NCBI GenBank assembly: GCA_903908065.1
Contig: CAIVQO010000060.1
Location: 62,001-126,000, forward strand
Reading direction: 5' to 3'
Length of the DNA: 64,000 nt
Source of the DNA: an uncultured beta proteobacterium
GTDB taxonomy: Bacteria; Pseudomonadota; Gammaproteobacteria; Burkholderiales; Rhodocyclaceae
The translations under genes were made by a program, and so were the position numbers. The notes beneath the pieces are model-generated. The model saw only the letters and a program-made list of their open reading frames with translations, searched no databases and was not told where the DNA came from. Each line of letters opens with the position of its first letter. The stretch's first letter is position 1. Below are positions 1 through 9,906 of the stretch, in pieces.

Positions 1-562
1 GATCCTTGGGTTTCTCGACGAAATTCACGATGCGCTTTTGCGCGTCGGTGTGCATTACGCCGAATCCGCTGGCTTCCGCCAGGGGCACGTCGATGCAGGC
101 CACACTCAGGTCGGCGGAATTCCGCACGTGCTGCTCCAGCATGCGACCGTAATCCATCTTGTACACATGGTCGCCGGACAGCACCAGCACGTGCTTGGGG
201 CGCGAGCGACGGATCAGGTCGAGGTTCTGGAACACGGCGTCGGCCGTGCCTTGGTACCAGTCCTCGCTGACCTGCTGCTGCGCCGGCAGGATGTCGATGA
301 ATTCGTGGAAGCGCCCGTCGAGGAAGCTCCAGCCGCGCTGCAGGTGCTGGATCAGGCTCTGCGCCTTGTACTGGGTGGCGACGCCGATGCGGCGGATGCC
401 GGAGTTCACGCAGTTGGAAAGCGTGAAGTCGATGATGCGGAATTTGCCGCCGAAGGGGACGGCCGGCTTGGAGCGCCAGTCGGTGAGCTGCATCAGGCGG
501 CTGCCACGGCCCCCGGCGAGGATGATGGCGAAAGCCTGGTGGGTCAGCATGGCGTTGCTCAT
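1..562 (-). CDS. glgC: Glucose-1-phosphate adenylyltransferase (ADP-glucose pyrophosphorylase), N-terminal part
   Basis: Makes ADP-glucose from glucose-1-phosphate and ATP, the committed step of bacterial glycogen synthesis. The reverse strand from the ATG at 562 reads the nucleotidyltransferase signature [12 protein letters not shown] at about residues 10-21, then [16 protein letters not shown] and a downstream [12 protein letters not shown]. All three are highly characteristic of GlgC. About 187 of roughly 420 residues are present; the rest lies beyond base 1. A purine-rich run (GAGGGGGG) sits just upstream of the ATG. It is divergent from glgB, and the 131-base gap must hold both promoters. 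The identification is firm; regulation cannot be judged from this fragment. Confidence 0.95.
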   Translation of the reverse strand, partial: MSNAMLTHQAFAIILAGGRGSRLMQLTDWRSKPAVPFGGKFRIIDFTLSNCVNSGIRRIGVATQYKAQSLIQHLQRGWSFLDGRFHEFIDILPAQQQVSEDWYQGTADAVFQNLDLIRRSRPKHVLVLSGDHVYKMDYGRMLEQHVRNSADLSVACIDVPLAEASGFGVMHTDAQKRIVNFVEKPKD

Positions 563-693
563 CGCGATGCCCCCCCTCGCTTGATGCGGGACGCATCCGC
601 CGTGACGCGGTTCATTATTTTCGTCTGCATGGTCTTATCTCCCTTGCGGCTACAATCCGCACGATAGCAAAAAATTCCTCGGCCCAAGCCCTT

Positions 694-2844
694 ATGAAAG
701 ACAACAGTTGCGCTGCATTGCTTGCGGCGCGCGAGCACGATCCCTTCGCGGTGCTCGGCCTGCATGCCCTCGGCGCCGGGTGGCGCCTGCGTGTCCTGCG
801 GCCCGGGGTGCGCACCGTGGCGCTGGTGATGGCCGACGATCGCCGCGCGATGCTGGAACGACTGCCGGGCACCGATGTCTTCGAATGGCATGGCACCACG
901 CCGCCGCCGTGCCCCTGGCGCCTCGAGGTCGATGGCAAGGAAGTCCGCGATGCATATGCCTTTCCGCCGCAGCCGCCGGCCGACGACCTATATCTCTTCA
1001 ATGCCGGACGCCTGCGCCAGGCCTGGCGCCGTCTTGGTGCCGTGACCGAGACTCGCGACGGCGTTGATGGCGTTTGCTTCCGTGTCTGGGCGCCGAACGC
1101 AGAACGCGCTTCGGTGGTCGGCGATTTCAATGCCTGGGACGGTCGGGTGCACCAGATGGCAACGCTGGGTGCCTCGGGTGTTTGGGAGCTGTTCGTTCCC
1201 GACCTGCGGCCCGGTGCGTTGTATCGCTTCGAACTGCGCCTGCGCGGAGGTGCGATCAAGCTCAAGAGCGACCCCTACGCCCGCGCCTTCGAGCGCCGGC
1301 CGGCCACCGCCTGCCGGGTAACGGCGCCGGCGGCCCATGCCTGGGGTGACGCGGCCTGGATGCAGAAGCGGGCCACGGCCGACTGGCTTGCCGCGCCGAT
1401 GAGCGTGTATGAAATGCACCCTGGCAGCTGGATGCGCCATCCCGACCGCAGTTTCTACAGTTACCGGGAACTTGCCGCGCGCCTGGTGCCCTACCTGCGT
1501 GAGATGGGCTACACCCATGTCGAATTCCTGCCGCTGATGGAGCATCCGCTCGACGAGTCCTGGGGTTATCAATGCACGGGTTTCTTCGCCCCCAGCTCGC
1601 GCTTCGGCGCCGACGACGACCTGCGTTTCCTGATCGACAGCCTGCACGAGGCGAATATCGGCGTGATCCTGGACTGGGTGCCCGGCCACTTTCCGGCTGA
1701 CGACTGGGCGCTGGCCCACTTCGACGGCTCGGCCTTGTATGAGCATGAGGACCCGAAGCAGAAGATGCACCCCGACTGGGGCACCCATGTCTTCAACTAC
1801 GGCCGCAATGAAGTGCGCAGCTTCCTGCTTTCTTCGGCAGCCTACTGGCTTGCCGAGTTCCACGTCGATGCGCTGCGCGTCGATGCGGTGGCCTCGATGC
1901 TTTACCTCGACTATTCGCGCAAGCCCGGCGAGTGGACGCCGAACGTGCATGGAGGGCGCGAGAACCTCGAAGCCATCGCCTTCCTGCGCGAACTGAACGA
2001 AATGGTGCACGCCGATTTCCCCGGCGCACTGACCATCGCCGAGGAATCCACCGCCTGGCCGATGGTGTCGCGCCCGACCTGGCTCGGCGGCCTCGGTTTC
2101 TCGATGAAGTGGAACATGGGCTGGATGAACGACAGCCTGGAGTACATGGCGCAGGATCCGGTCTACCGCCGCTACCACCATGAGCGGCTGACCTTCGGCC
2201 AGCTTTACGCCTACAGCGAGAATTTCGTCCTTCCCCTCTCGCACGACGAAGTGGTGCACGGCAAGCGTTCGCTGCTGGGCAAGATGCCGGGCGACGAATG
2301 GCAGCGCTTTGCCAACCTGCGCCTGCTGTTGGCTTACCAGATGACGGCGCCGGGCAAGAAGCTGCAGTTCATGGGCGGCGAACTGGGGCAGCCCTGGGAG
2401 TGGCGGCCGGCCGAAGAGCTGCCCTGGCATCTGCTGCAATATCCCTTGCACGCCGGTGTGCAACACCTGGTGCGCGAGCTGAACCGCCTGTATGTCGCCG
2501 AACCCGCCCTGCATCAACTCGACTTCTCTCCCGAAGGTTTCCAGTGGATCGACTGCCATGACGCCGACCAGTCGGTGGTCAGCTGGCTGCGCCGCGGGCG
2601 CGACGGCAGCCATGCCGTGGTGGTGCTCAACTTCACGCCGGTGCCACGCCACGGCTATCGCCTTGGCGTGCCGCAGGCTGGCGACTACATCGAACGGGTC
2701 AATACCGATTCAACGCACTACGGCGGCAGCGACCTTGGCAATGGCGGCCGCGTCACGGCCCAAGCGCAAGCCTGGATGGGTTTCCCAGCTTCGCTGGTCC
2801 TGAGCTTGCCGCCGCTCGCTGCGCTGGTCCTGCTGCCGGCCTGA
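694..2844 (+). CDS. glgB: 1,4-alpha-glucan branching enzyme
   Basis: Introduces alpha-1,6 branches into glycogen in the cytoplasm. The 716-residue product matches the usual GlgB length. Two N-terminal CBM48-like modules (about 1-110 and 115-200; the second has [19 protein letters not shown]) precede a GH13 barrel. Visible catalytic motifs are LRVDAV near residue 396 (nucleophile Asp), TIAEEST near 449 (acid/base Glu) and [12 protein letters not shown] near 515-525. It is divergent from glgC, with a glucokinase gene nearby, giving a small glycogen locus. Its stop codon abuts the stop of the convergent DUF2934 gene with no spacer. Confidence 0.97.
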   Translation: MKDNSCAALLAAREHDPFAVLGLHALGAGWRLRVLRPGVRTVALVMADDRRAMLERLPGTDVFEWHGTTPPPCPWRLEVDGKEVRDAYAFPPQPPADDLYLFNAGRLRQAWRRLGAVTETRDGVDGVCFRVWAPNAERASVVGDFNAWDGRVHQMATLGASGVWELFVPDLRPGALYRFELRLRGGAIKLKSDPYARAFERRPATACRVTAPAAHAWGDAAWMQKRATADWLAAPMSVYEMHPGSWMRHPDRSFYSYRELAARLVPYLREMGYTHVEFLPLMEHPLDESWGYQCTGFFAPSSRFGADDDLRFLIDSLHEANIGVILDWVPGHFPADDWALAHFDGSALYEHEDPKQKMHPDWGTHVFNYGRNEVRSFLLSSAAYWLAEFHVDALRVDAVASMLYLDYSRKPGEWTPNVHGGRENLEAIAFLRELNEMVHADFPGALTIAEESTAWPMVSRPTWLGGLGFSMKWNMGWMNDSLEYMAQDPVYRRYHHERLTFGQLYAYSENFVLPLSHDEVVHGKRSLLGKMPGDEWQRFANLRLLLAYQMTAPGKKLQFMGGELGQPWEWRPAEELPWHLLQYPLHAGVQHLVRELNRLYVAEPALHQLDFSPEGFQWIDCHDADQSVVSWLRRGRDGSHAVVVLNFTPVPRHGYRLGVPQAGDYIERVNTDSTHYGGSDLGNGGRVTAQAQAWMGFPASLVLSLPPLAALVLLPA

Positions 2845-3168
2845 TCAACCGCCCAAGCGGCCTTCGGCGAGCAGGCGATCAATCTCGGCCTCGGCCTCGA
2901 CCCAGTCCTGAAATGGGTCACCCGGGGCGAAGTTGCGCCGTGCGGCGATGTAATAGGCGGCCACCTCGATGTAGTTGCGACGCTGATCCTGAGCTATTGC
3001 GGGCTTCTTCGCGCGACTGCGCGGTGGCTTGGCGGGTGCTTCGGCCTTCGGCTTGACGGCCTTTGCCGCCGGCTTTTTTGCTGTCGCCACAGCCTTGCCG
3101 CCGCTTTTCGCAGGCGTCGTCGGTCGTTTGCTGGCGGGGGTCTTTGCGGTTTTTTTGCTGTCTGTCAT
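2845..3168 (-). CDS. DUF2934 protein with a basic, histone-like N-terminal tail
   Basis: A 107-residue protein. Residues 1-60 are almost entirely Lys, Ala and Pro with some Thr, in the style of histone H1-like tails. The C-terminal half (from about QRRNYIEVAAYYIAARR) matches the short DUF2934 module, which is usually found at protein ends and is of unknown function. GGAGGAG lies just before the ATG. The tail suggests nucleic-acid binding, but this is inferred from composition only. It sits tail-to-tail with glgB and looks monocistronic. Confidence 0.8.
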   Translation of the reverse strand: MTDSKKTAKTPASKRPTTPAKSGGKAVATAKKPAAKAVKPKAEAPAKPPRSRAKKPAIAQDQRRNYIEVAAYYIAARRNFAPGDPFQDWVEAEAEIDRLLAEGRLGG

Positions 3169-3244
3169 GGGCTCCTCCGTTTTTCATGCCCTCCATCGCC
3201 ATGGTGCGCTCCCGCCATGACAATTTATTGACAAACGTCAAGCT

Positions 3245-4288
3245 TCATTCGAGCGCGAGGATCACGGCACCAAGAAGTCCCAGGCGTGGGTCGGTCGCGA
3301 CATGCACCGGCATGCGTGCTGCAATGTCCGCATGCTCTGCCTTGGCGTTGAAGGCGGGCAGGAAGCCGCTGCCGGGCAGCAGGTCGAGCAGCCGGCCGGC
3401 AATGCCGCCGGACAGATAAACACCGCCGCGCGGGAGGCAGGCCAGCGCCATGTCGCCAGCATAGGCACCATAGGCGGCAAGGAAGATTTCCAGGGCGCGA
3501 CGCGCCTTGCTGGCCCTATCGGCAAGCGCCATCGAGGCTACCTGTTCCGGCGTCAGCTCAGGCCCGCCGAGGAAGACATGGATCGCCGCCAGTCCCGGCC
3601 CCGAGACGACGCGTTCCCAGGTCACGCGACCGTGGCGCTGTTGAAGGTGGCGCCACAGCGCGGCTTGCTGCTCGTCGGCAGGGGCGAACGCGACATGGCC
3701 GCCTTCGCCGGGGATGCAGCTCCAGCGCTTGCCCTCCGGCACCACGATGGCCATGCCGAGGCCGGTCCCGGCGCCGACCACCAGGCGGGGCGATCCGGCC
3801 AGAGGTTCGCCAGCCTGCAGGCAGACCAGGGTGTCGCTCGCTGCCGTTACCGCGCCGATTGCGGCGGCGGCAAAATCATTCACCAGGCGTGGCGTAGGCA
3901 GGCGGAAATCGCGCGCTAGATCTGCGGCTACCAGACTCCAGGGCAGGTTGGTCAGGCGCGCGGAGGCGCCATCATCGGCGATTGGCCCGGCAACCGCGAA
4001 ACAGGCTCGGGCCAGCTTTGTAGGATCGGTCTGCGTGTCGGCCAGGAAACGCGCCAGAACGCCGGAAAAATCCTGAAAGTCGGCGTTGGCGTAACGGCGA
4101 TCCGCAATCAGGCGACCATCCCGCGCCAGCCCGAGCAGCGTCTTGGTGCCGCCGACGTCACCGCAAAGTATGTACTGCTTACCCCCCGCCCCCCTTTCCA
4201 GGAAAGGGGGTGACGAAAGTTCATCGGCTTCGCCGTTTCCGGGTATGGATGGTCCCGCCTTGGGGCTGCCCGGCGGCGGGACGTTCAC
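3245..4288 (-). CDS. glk: Glucokinase with an odd N-terminal extension
   Basis: Phosphorylates glucose with ATP (ROK/glucokinase fold). The family P-loop-like [11 protein letters not shown] begins near residue 43 rather than near residue 5. Later signatures are [47 protein letters not shown] and [10 protein letters not shown]. The only canonical start codon in frame is the GTG at 4288, which overlaps the thyA stop (GTGA). That leaves about 38 extra residues, translated through a palindromic intergenic repeat (4190-4210 and flank), which resemble no glucokinase. Translation could be coupled to thyA or could use a non-standard start. The enzyme call is firm; the start is not. Confidence 0.9.
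   Translation of the reverse strand: MNVPPPGSPKAGPSIPGNGEADELSSPPFLERGAGGKQYILCGDVGGTKTLLGLARDGRLIADRRYANADFQDFSGVLARFLADTQTDPTKLARACFAVAGPIADDGASARLTNLPWSLVAADLARDFRLPTPRLVNDFAAAAIGAVTAASDTLVCLQAGEPLAGSPRLVVGAGTGLGMAIVVPEGKRWSCIPGEGGHVAFAPADEQQAALWRHLQQRHGRVTWERVVSGPGLAAIHVFLGGPELTPEQVASMALADRASKARRALEIFLAAYGAYAGDMALACLPRGGVYLSGGIAGRLLDLLPGSGFLPAFNAKAEHADIAARMPVHVATDPRLGLLGAVILALE
4076..4101 (+). repeat. 26-base dispersed repeat, copy inside glk
   Basis: Matches 23 of 26 positions of the window-wide consensus AAAGTCGGCGCTGGCGATAC followed by GGCGAT. It lies inside glk, antisense to the gene, over the codons for the segment around [13 protein letters not shown]. Confidence 0.6.
4188..4280. 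repeat. Palindromic GC-rich repeat, copy 1 (thyA-glk junction)
   Basis: A 21-base palindrome at 4190-4210 has perfect 10-base arms (CCCCCTTTCC and GGAAAGGGGG) around one centre base. It is followed by TGA and a flank that includes CGCCTTGGGGCTGCCC. The same architecture recurs at 31196-31280, with CCCCCTTCCC/GGGAAGGGGG, GTGA and CGCCCTTGGGGCGGCCC. Both copies lie at junctions between minus-strand genes. Here the repeat is inside the open frame of glucokinase. Confidence 0.7.
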
Positions 4289-5106
4289 ACCGCCACCGGC
4301 GCCGCGATGTGGGGATGCGGATCGTAGGCTTCGAGGGTGAAATCTTCGTAGCGGAAGCCAAAGATGTCCTTCACGGCGGGATTCAGCCGCATGGCGGGGA
4401 GCGGACGGGGCTCACGCGACAATTGCAGCCGCGCCTGGGCGAGGTGATTCGAATAGAGGTGGCAATCACCGCCGGTCCATACGAATTCGCCCGGTTCGAA
4501 ATCGCACACCTGCGCCACCATCAGCGTGAACAAGGCGTAGGAGGCGATGTTGAAGGGGACGCCAAGAAAAATGTCGGCGCTGCGCTGGTAGAGCTGACAG
4601 GACAGCCGCCCGCGGGACCCGGTCGCGTCAGCCGGCGGCGGGGCGACGTAGAACTGGAACAGGGCGTGGCAGGGCGGCAGCTTCATCTGCGGGATGTCGG
4701 CCGGGTTCCAGGCGCTGACGATGTGGCGGCGCGAATCCGGATTGCGCTTCAGGCCGTTGATCAGGTCGCGGATCTGGTCGATTTCGGCGCCCCCAGGCGC
4801 GGGCCAATGCCGCCACTGGTGCCCATAGACCGGCCCCAGGTCGCCATTGGCGTCCGCCCAGTCGTCCCAGATCGAGACACCGTTTTCCTTGAGGTAGCGG
4901 ATGTTGGTATCGCCCTGCAAAAACCAGAGCAATTCGTGGATGATCGAGCGCAGGTGCAACTTCTTGGTCGTCAGCAGTGGGAAGCCCCTGGCCAGGTCGA
5001 AACGCATTTGCCAGCCGAACACCGAGCGCGTCCCGGTACCGGTGCGGTCAGATTTGACGTGGCCGTGTTCGAGCACGTGTTGCATCAGGTCGAGGTAGGG
5101 GCGCAT
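4285..5106 (-). CDS. thyA: Thymidylate synthase
   Basis: Methylates dUMP to dTMP using methylene-tetrahydrofolate. The 273-residue length is close to the E. coli enzyme (264). The catalytic cysteine is in [12 protein letters not shown] at about residue 146. The phosphate- and nucleotide-binding segment [19 protein letters not shown] is present, as is GDCHLYSNH. An N-terminal [18 protein letters not shown] motif confirms the start at the ATG at 5106. The stop overlaps the GTG of the downstream glk frame, suggesting co-transcription. Confidence 0.97.
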   Translation of the reverse strand: MRPYLDLMQHVLEHGHVKSDRTGTGTRSVFGWQMRFDLARGFPLLTTKKLHLRSIIHELLWFLQGDTNIRYLKENGVSIWDDWADANGDLGPVYGHQWRHWPAPGGAEIDQIRDLINGLKRNPDSRRHIVSAWNPADIPQMKLPPCHALFQFYVAPPPADATGSRGRLSCQLYQRSADIFLGVPFNIASYALFTLMVAQVCDFEPGEFVWTGGDCHLYSNHLAQARLQLSREPRPLPAMRLNPAVKDIFGFRYEDFTLEAYDPHPHIAAPVAV

Positions 5107-5246
5107 CGCTTTTGGCTGCCGGGCATGGAGAACAGTTGCGACATTTTACTGAAACGCTTCCGGGGGGCTGGTGGGCAAGGAATGACAAGCCCGCCGTGAG
5201 CCGTTATCCTATTAACGCAAACTCTTGACACCCAAAGCGTATCGAC

Positions 5247-6734
5247 ATGCTCGGACTCTTCTCCAAATCGCCGGAACACCCTCTCGCCGACCCGAAGGAG
5301 GCGAAACGCGTACTGACGGAAATCGCCGCGCGGGAAGCTTCCGGTGCCATCGAGGAGGCCAGTGGCTGGCTGGAATCGATACCCGCCGAGCAGGGTTTCA
5401 AGCCGGTGCAGCGCCTTGAGTTGATCCTGCGCCTGGACGAGGCGACCATCGCGCATTCGCGGCGCCTGGCGCGCGATTACCAGCCGCTGGTGAATGGCTC
5501 GCGCGCCCAGGAAAGCCGTCATTGGGAACTCAGTCACGGGCACTGGGTCCTGTTGGTGAAGGCCTATCAGGACTGTTTCAATCGCCTGCGCTCCGGCGAA
5601 AAGGATGGCGAGGCCCTGCGCCCGCAGCAGCACCTGCTCTATGGCCGGCTGGTCAGTGCCCTCGCCGCCGAACTGAAATGGCGGCAGTTTCATTACGGGC
5701 CGGTGGATGGCGCGATCTGGTCAGCGCTGGGCAGTGTGTACCTGGCTGCGGCCGACGCCAGGCTGGACCAGAAGCCACTGACGCTCTATCCGGGCAGCGA
5801 GACCACCGTCGAAGCCGAATACCTCAAGGCGCTGATTTTCCACGCCAGTGCCATGGATAACCTGAAGCCCCTGCAAATCGAGATTGCCGAGCGTTTCGTC
5901 GCCTACTTCCTGCCCTTCTTCGGGCTTGCCCGGGAGCTCCGCCCGGATAGCGTTTACTGGGTCGATGCCGCGAAACCCCTGCCACCGACGCGCCTTGCGA
6001 AAAAGCCCGACGTCACGCTCACGCTGCGCTTCTTCAGCGGCACGCGCGCGCTGGACGCCGTGCGCAAGACGATCGATCAGATCCAGAGCGAGGGCCGCGT
6101 GCCTCCTGGAATCAACCTGGGTACGCAATACGAACCGGACGTCGCACTGCCGGCGCTGGAGCACCTGGCGCTGAACTGGGCGCCCAAGCCGCCCCTGCGC
6201 AATACCGCGCGCCGGCGCATCAACTCGCCGCTCAAGCTGGTCAGCGGCCTCGGTGCCGTGCATCAGCGCCTGTCCGGCCGCATCCTCAATGGCGAAGGCC
6301 TGGAATCCTGGATTGTCGATGACGTCAGCCTGGGAGGCATGGGCGCGCATGCGGTGCAGGCGCGGCGCGACTGGATACGCATCGGTGCCATGGTGGCGGT
6401 TCAGCCGGACGGCGGCGACAACTGGCTGCTGGGCGTGGTGCGACGCTACGTGCGTACCGGGCCCAACGAGGACTCGATAGGCATCGAGACGATCTCCCGG
6501 GTGCCCAAGGCAGTACTTGCCGACGCCGGCGGGATTTACACCGAAGCGCTGCTGCTTGACCAGCCCGAGGTGGGCGAGTACGCGCGCATGGCCTTGGCGC
6601 CCAATGCGCTCGAAGAAAACGTGGCCTTGTTGTTCAAGGTCGACGACAAGAATGCCCGCATGCATCCGCGCGAAATACTTTCGCGGGGACCGGACTTCAT
6701 CGTCGCCAACTTCTTCGTCCAGTCGTATTCCTGA
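5247..6734 (+). CDS. Conserved hypothetical protein with a PilZ-like C-terminal region
   Basis: A soluble 495-residue protein with no signal peptide. The N-terminal two-thirds is helical and not recognised. Near residues 325-380 an RRRIN motif is followed about 40 residues later by WIVDDVSLGGMGA, resembling the RxxxR and (D/N)xSxxG signatures of c-di-GMP-binding PilZ domains. The spacing is wider than usual, so c-di-GMP binding is only a suggestion. It is divergent from thyA and convergent with mog. Confidence 0.7.
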   Translation: MLGLFSKSPEHPLADPKEAKRVLTEIAAREASGAIEEASGWLESIPAEQGFKPVQRLELILRLDEATIAHSRRLARDYQPLVNGSRAQESRHWELSHGHWVLLVKAYQDCFNRLRSGEKDGEALRPQQHLLYGRLVSALAAELKWRQFHYGPVDGAIWSALGSVYLAAADARLDQKPLTLYPGSETTVEAEYLKALIFHASAMDNLKPLQIEIAERFVAYFLPFFGLARELRPDSVYWVDAAKPLPPTRLAKKPDVTLTLRFFSGTRALDAVRKTIDQIQSEGRVPPGINLGTQYEPDVALPALEHLALNWAPKPPLRNTARRRINSPLKLVSGLGAVHQRLSGRILNGEGLESWIVDDVSLGGMGAHAVQARRDWIRIGAMVAVQPDGGDNWLLGVVRRYVRTGPNEDSIGIETISRVPKAVLADAGGIYTEALLLDQPEVGEYARMALAPNALEENVALLFKVDDKNARMHPREILSRGPDFIVANFFVQSYS

Positions 6735-7325
6735 TCAGCCGGGCTTGGGCCGGATCGCCGACTTGGGGCGGAAGGCCTTGATCACCTCGTCGCGGGTCTC
6801 GATGTAGGGCCCGCCAATCAGGTCGATGCAGTAGGGTACTGCGGCAAAGATCCCCGGCACCAGCGAATTTCCCTCCGCATCCTTCGCCCCTTCCAGGGTC
6901 TCCTTGATCGCCTTGGGTTGCCCCGGCAGGTTGAGGATCAGCGACTTGCCCCGGATCACGGCCACCTGACGCGAAAGGATGGCGGTCGGCACGAAGGCCA
7001 GCGAGATCTGCCGCATCTGTTCGCCGAAGCCCGGCATCACCTTGTGCGCCACCGCCAGGGTCGCCTCGGGCGTCACGTCGCGCGGTGCCGGGCCGGTGCC
7101 GCCGGTGGTCAGCACCAGGTGGCAGCCGACCGTGTCGCAGAGTTCGATCAGGGTCTGTTCGATCACCGGCTGCTCGTCGGGAATCAGGCGGGTTTCCATG
7201 CGCCAGGGCGAGGCCATTGCGGCGCCAAACCATTCCTGCAGCGCAGGAATGCCCTTGTCCTCATACACGCCGGAAGACGCCCGGTCGGAAATGGAAACGA
7301 GGCCGATCAGCAGTTCATCGTTCAT
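6735..7325 (-). CDS. mog: Molybdopterin adenylyltransferase
   Basis: Adenylylates molybdopterin before molybdenum insertion during cofactor synthesis. The 196-residue product has the MoaB/Mog fold signatures: IGLVSISDRASSGVYEDKGI at the N-terminus, LVLTTGGTGPAPRDVTPEAT near residues 70-90 and LNLPGQPKAIKETL near 133-146. The ATG overlaps the stop of the upstream YdcF-like gene (ATGA). A molybdenum cofactor step is relevant here because the window also encodes IorB and a DMSO-reductase-family enzyme. Confidence 0.93.
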   Translation of the reverse strand: MNDELLIGLVSISDRASSGVYEDKGIPALQEWFGAAMASPWRMETRLIPDEQPVIEQTLIELCDTVGCHLVLTTGGTGPAPRDVTPEATLAVAHKVMPGFGEQMRQISLAFVPTAILSRQVAVIRGKSLILNLPGQPKAIKETLEGAKDAEGNSLVPGIFAAVPYCIDLIGGPYIETRDEVIKAFRPKSAIRPKPG

Positions 7326-8080
7326 GGCAAGGAGTCCTTGATGCGGTTGAAGAGTTGGCCGAGGTGCTCGTGGAGGGCTTCCTGAGCGGGACGCGGGTTG
7401 CGCGGCAGGTAGTCCTCGATCGCCGAGGGTGAGGCAGTGCGAAAGCCGGTGGGCGCCGGCAGGACCTCGATGCCCTCACGCCGAAAAAGCTCGGCAGAGC
7501 GCGGCATGTGCGAGGCGTGGGTGACCAGGGCGATGCGGCTGACGCCGTTGGCCTTGAGCAGGGGGGCCGACAGCGCGGCATTCTCCGCCGTGTCGCGCGA
7601 GGCCGTTTCGGTCCAGCGGACCTTGACGCCGAATTCCTTTTCCAGCACTTCGCGCATCGCATCCGCCTCGGCGCGCCCGCCGTGTGGCGAGCCGCTGGTA
7701 ACGAGCACGGGTAGGCCGGTTTCACGCGCCAGCCTGGCGCCGTAACGCACGCGCACCAGCGAGGCGCTGCCGACCGTGTCGCCGCCGTATTCGGGCGCGG
7801 CGTAATAGTTTCCGCCGCTGAGGATGACGATGGCCTGGGCGCGGCGCAGTGCCTCGGCGCTGATCGGCGCCTGCGGTGCGGCTGCCGGCATCAGGGCGCG
7901 GCCGACCGCCGGCATCGCCAGCGCGACCAGGGCGAGGAGGGAAGTCGTCGCCAGCATCAGGCCGGCGTACTGCCAGCGCCGACTTTTGCGCCGCGACAGC
8001 CAGAGGCCGAACAGCGCCAGCAGCACCGGGCCGGTGGGCGGCAGGATCAGGGCGGCGAGGATCTTCTTGAGCAGGAACAT
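7322..8080 (-). CDS. YdcF/SanA-like DUF218 membrane-anchored protein
   Basis: A 252-residue protein from the ATG at 8080 (MFLLKKILAALIL). Two N-terminal hydrophobic segments (about 1-25 and 38-58) precede a DUF218 domain with AIVILSGGNYYAAPEYGGDT, VLVTSGSPHGG, DTAENA and LVTHASHMPRSAELF. Relatives (ElyC, SanA, YdcF) act at the envelope, and ElyC affects lipid-carrier use in peptidoglycan assembly. The specific role here is unknown. The stop overlaps the mog start. It is divergent from metY. Confidence 0.85.
   Translation of the reverse strand: MFLLKKILAALILPPTGPVLLALFGLWLSRRKSRRWQYAGLMLATTSLLALVALAMPAVGRALMPAAAPQAPISAEALRRAQAIVILSGGNYYAAPEYGGDTVGSASLVRVRYGARLARETGLPVLVTSGSPHGGRAEADAMREVLEKEFGVKVRWTETASRDTAENAALSAPLLKANGVSRIALVTHASHMPRSAELFRREGIEVLPAPTGFRTASPSAIEDYLPRNPRPAQEALHEHLGQLFNRIKDSLP
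7961..7986 (-). repeat. 26-base dispersed repeat, copy inside the YdcF-like gene
   Basis: The minus strand reads AAAGTCGGCGCTGGCAGTAC and then CGCCGGC, matching the consensus at about 21 of 26 positions. It lies in frame in the loop between the two predicted membrane segments (RRKSRRWQYAG). Confidence 0.5.
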
Positions 8081-8167
8081 GGGCCGGGGAACAGTCCGAT
8101 CGCGTATCATCGAGCGACGGCGGGCCGCCATTATCGGCGCAATTGCCCCGCCCGGGACACGCCTGAC

Positions 8168-9466
8168 ATGAGCGATCGCCAATTCGGAATCGAGACCCTG
8201 TGCCTGCACGCCGGCGCCCAGCCGGATGCGGCCACCGGCGCGCGCGCGCTGCCGATCCACCAGACCAGCTCCTTCGTCTTCGATTCGGCCGACCACGCTG
8301 CCAGCCTGTTCAACCTGCAAACCTTCGGCAACGTCTATTCGCGCATCGGCAATCCGACCGTCGCGGCCTTCGAGGAGCGCGTTGCAGCGCTGGAGGGCGG
8401 GCGTGCCGCGGTGGCGGCGGCCACCGGGCTGGCGGCGCAGACCCTGGCGCTGCTGACCCTGTGCCAGGCCGGCGACCGTATCGTTGCGGCGCGTTCTCTT
8501 TATGGGGGCACCTTTTCGCAGCTCGACGTCAGCCTGCGCAAGCTCGGCATCGAGACCGTCTTCGTCGATTCCGACGACCCGCAGAATTTCCGCGCCGCGC
8601 TATCCGACAACACGCGTTGCCTGTTCGCCGAGACGGTGGCCAACCCGCGCCTCAACGTGCTCGACATCGCCGCCGTGGCCGACATCGCCCATGCCCACCG
8701 CGTGCCGCTGATCATCGACAACACCGTGCCCTCGCCCTACCTGTGCCGGCCTTTCGAGCACGGCGCCGACATCGTGGTGCATTCGGCGACCAAGTTCCTC
8801 GGCGGGCACGGCACCACGCTGGGCGGCGTGGTCGTCGAGTCCGGCAAGTTCGACTGGGGCAACGGCAAGTTTCCCGGCATGACCGAACCTTCGGCCGGCT
8901 ACCACGGCGTCAAGTTCTACGAAACCTTCGGCGACTTCGGCTTCACCATGAAGGCGCGCATGGAGACGCTGCGCACTTTCGGTCCTGCCTTGTCGCCATT
9001 TTCCGCCTGGCAGCTGATGCAAGGCATCGAGACCCTGCACCTGCGCATGCAGCGCCATTGCGAAAACGCGCTGGCGGTGGCGCAGCACCTGGAATGCCAT
9101 CCGCGCGTGGCCTGGGTGAACTACCCCGGTCTGCCCTCAAGCCCGGCGTATCCCCTGGCGCAGCGCTACCTCGGTTCGCCCCGCCACCCTGGCGCAGGCG
9201 CGTTGCTGGCGTTCGGCGTGACGGGGGGGCAGCCAGCCGGCGAGCGCTTCATCGACGCCCTGCAGTTCTGTTCCCACCTGGCCAACATCGGCGACGCCAA
9301 GACCCTGGTGATCCATCCCGCATCGACTACCCATCGCCAGATGAACGAGGCCGATCAACGCGCTTCAGGCGTCACGCCGGACATGGTGCGCCTGTCGATC
9401 GGCATCGAGACCCTGGATGACATCCTGTGGGACATCGACCAGGCCCTGGAGCGCAGCATATCGTGA
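8168..9466 (+). CDS. metY: O-acetylhomoserine sulfhydrylase (PLP-dependent)
   Basis: Makes homocysteine directly from O-acetylhomoserine and sulfide. At 432 residues it has the MetY length rather than the roughly 390 of MetB/MetZ. The opening is family-typical (IETLCLHAG). Other signatures are the PLP-site lysine in SATKFLGGHGTTLGG near residue 208, NVYSRIGNPT, and the C-terminal LVIHPASTTHRQ and RLSIGIET. The stop overlaps the GTG of the next gene. Confidence 0.92.
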   Translation: MSDRQFGIETLCLHAGAQPDAATGARALPIHQTSSFVFDSADHAASLFNLQTFGNVYSRIGNPTVAAFEERVAALEGGRAAVAAATGLAAQTLALLTLCQAGDRIVAARSLYGGTFSQLDVSLRKLGIETVFVDSDDPQNFRAALSDNTRCLFAETVANPRLNVLDIAAVADIAHAHRVPLIIDNTVPSPYLCRPFEHGADIVVHSATKFLGGHGTTLGGVVVESGKFDWGNGKFPGMTEPSAGYHGVKFYETFGDFGFTMKARMETLRTFGPALSPFSAWQLMQGIETLHLRMQRHCENALAVAQHLECHPRVAWVNYPGLPSSPAYPLAQRYLGSPRHPGAGALLAFGVTGGQPAGERFIDALQFCSHLANIGDAKTLVIHPASTTHRQMNEADQRASGVTPDMVRLSIGIETLDDILWDIDQALERSIS

Positions 9467-9897
9467 GCGACCCGCTGCCCCCCGACGGCAAACCTGGCAA
9501 CCGCGCCAACGGACTGGTGGTGGCCTTGCTGATCCTGGTCGGCGCGATGGGCGCCTGGATCATGTATTCCTCGCTTTTCCCGGCGGCCGCGCCAGCAAAA
9601 AAGCCGGCGCCCGACAACGCCCCGCCGCCGGGAACGCCGGCGCAAACCGTGGTCGATTCGATGACGGCACGCTCCGGAGCAACGCGCCATGTCGTGCAGC
9701 TGCCGCCGTTCAGCGAAATCGCGACCGCCGAGGACCTACGCGGCAAGCTAGATAAACTTGGCATCGCTTCCAGCCTGCGCGTCGAGGCCCACGTCCAGGT
9801 CGGCCCCTTCCGCAACGCAGAGGAAGCCGAGGCCGCAAGGACCAAACTCAAGGAACTGGGCGTCTATGGCGGCCAGCTCACCACCCTCAAACCCTGA
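9463..9897 (+). CDS. SPOR-domain membrane protein
   Basis: A 144-residue protein from the GTG at 9463, which overlaps the metY stop (GTGA). A single transmembrane segment (about 17-37, GLVVALLILVGAMGAWIMY) is followed by a Pro/Ala linker. The C-terminal domain (about 75-143) carries the SPOR repeat pattern, including VQVGPFRNAEEAEAARTKL. SPOR domains bind denuded septal peptidoglycan. It is probably inner-membrane anchored with its C-terminus in the periplasm. Confidence 0.8.
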   Translation: MSDPLPPDGKPGNRANGLVVALLILVGAMGAWIMYSSLFPAAAPAKKPAPDNAPPPGTPAQTVVDSMTARSGATRHVVQLPPFSEIATAEDLRGKLDKLGIASSLRVEAHVQVGPFRNAEEAEAARTKLKELGVYGGQLTTLKP

Positions 9898-9906
9898 AAG
9901 GCCACC

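Noticed and set aside
578-592. GATGCG-GGA-CGCATC hairpin in the glgC leader as a further copy of the ridA/FHA hairpin family
   Set aside because: It shares only the TGCGGGA core, lacks the GGCAT loop and the GC-rich block, and the stem is 6 base pairs.
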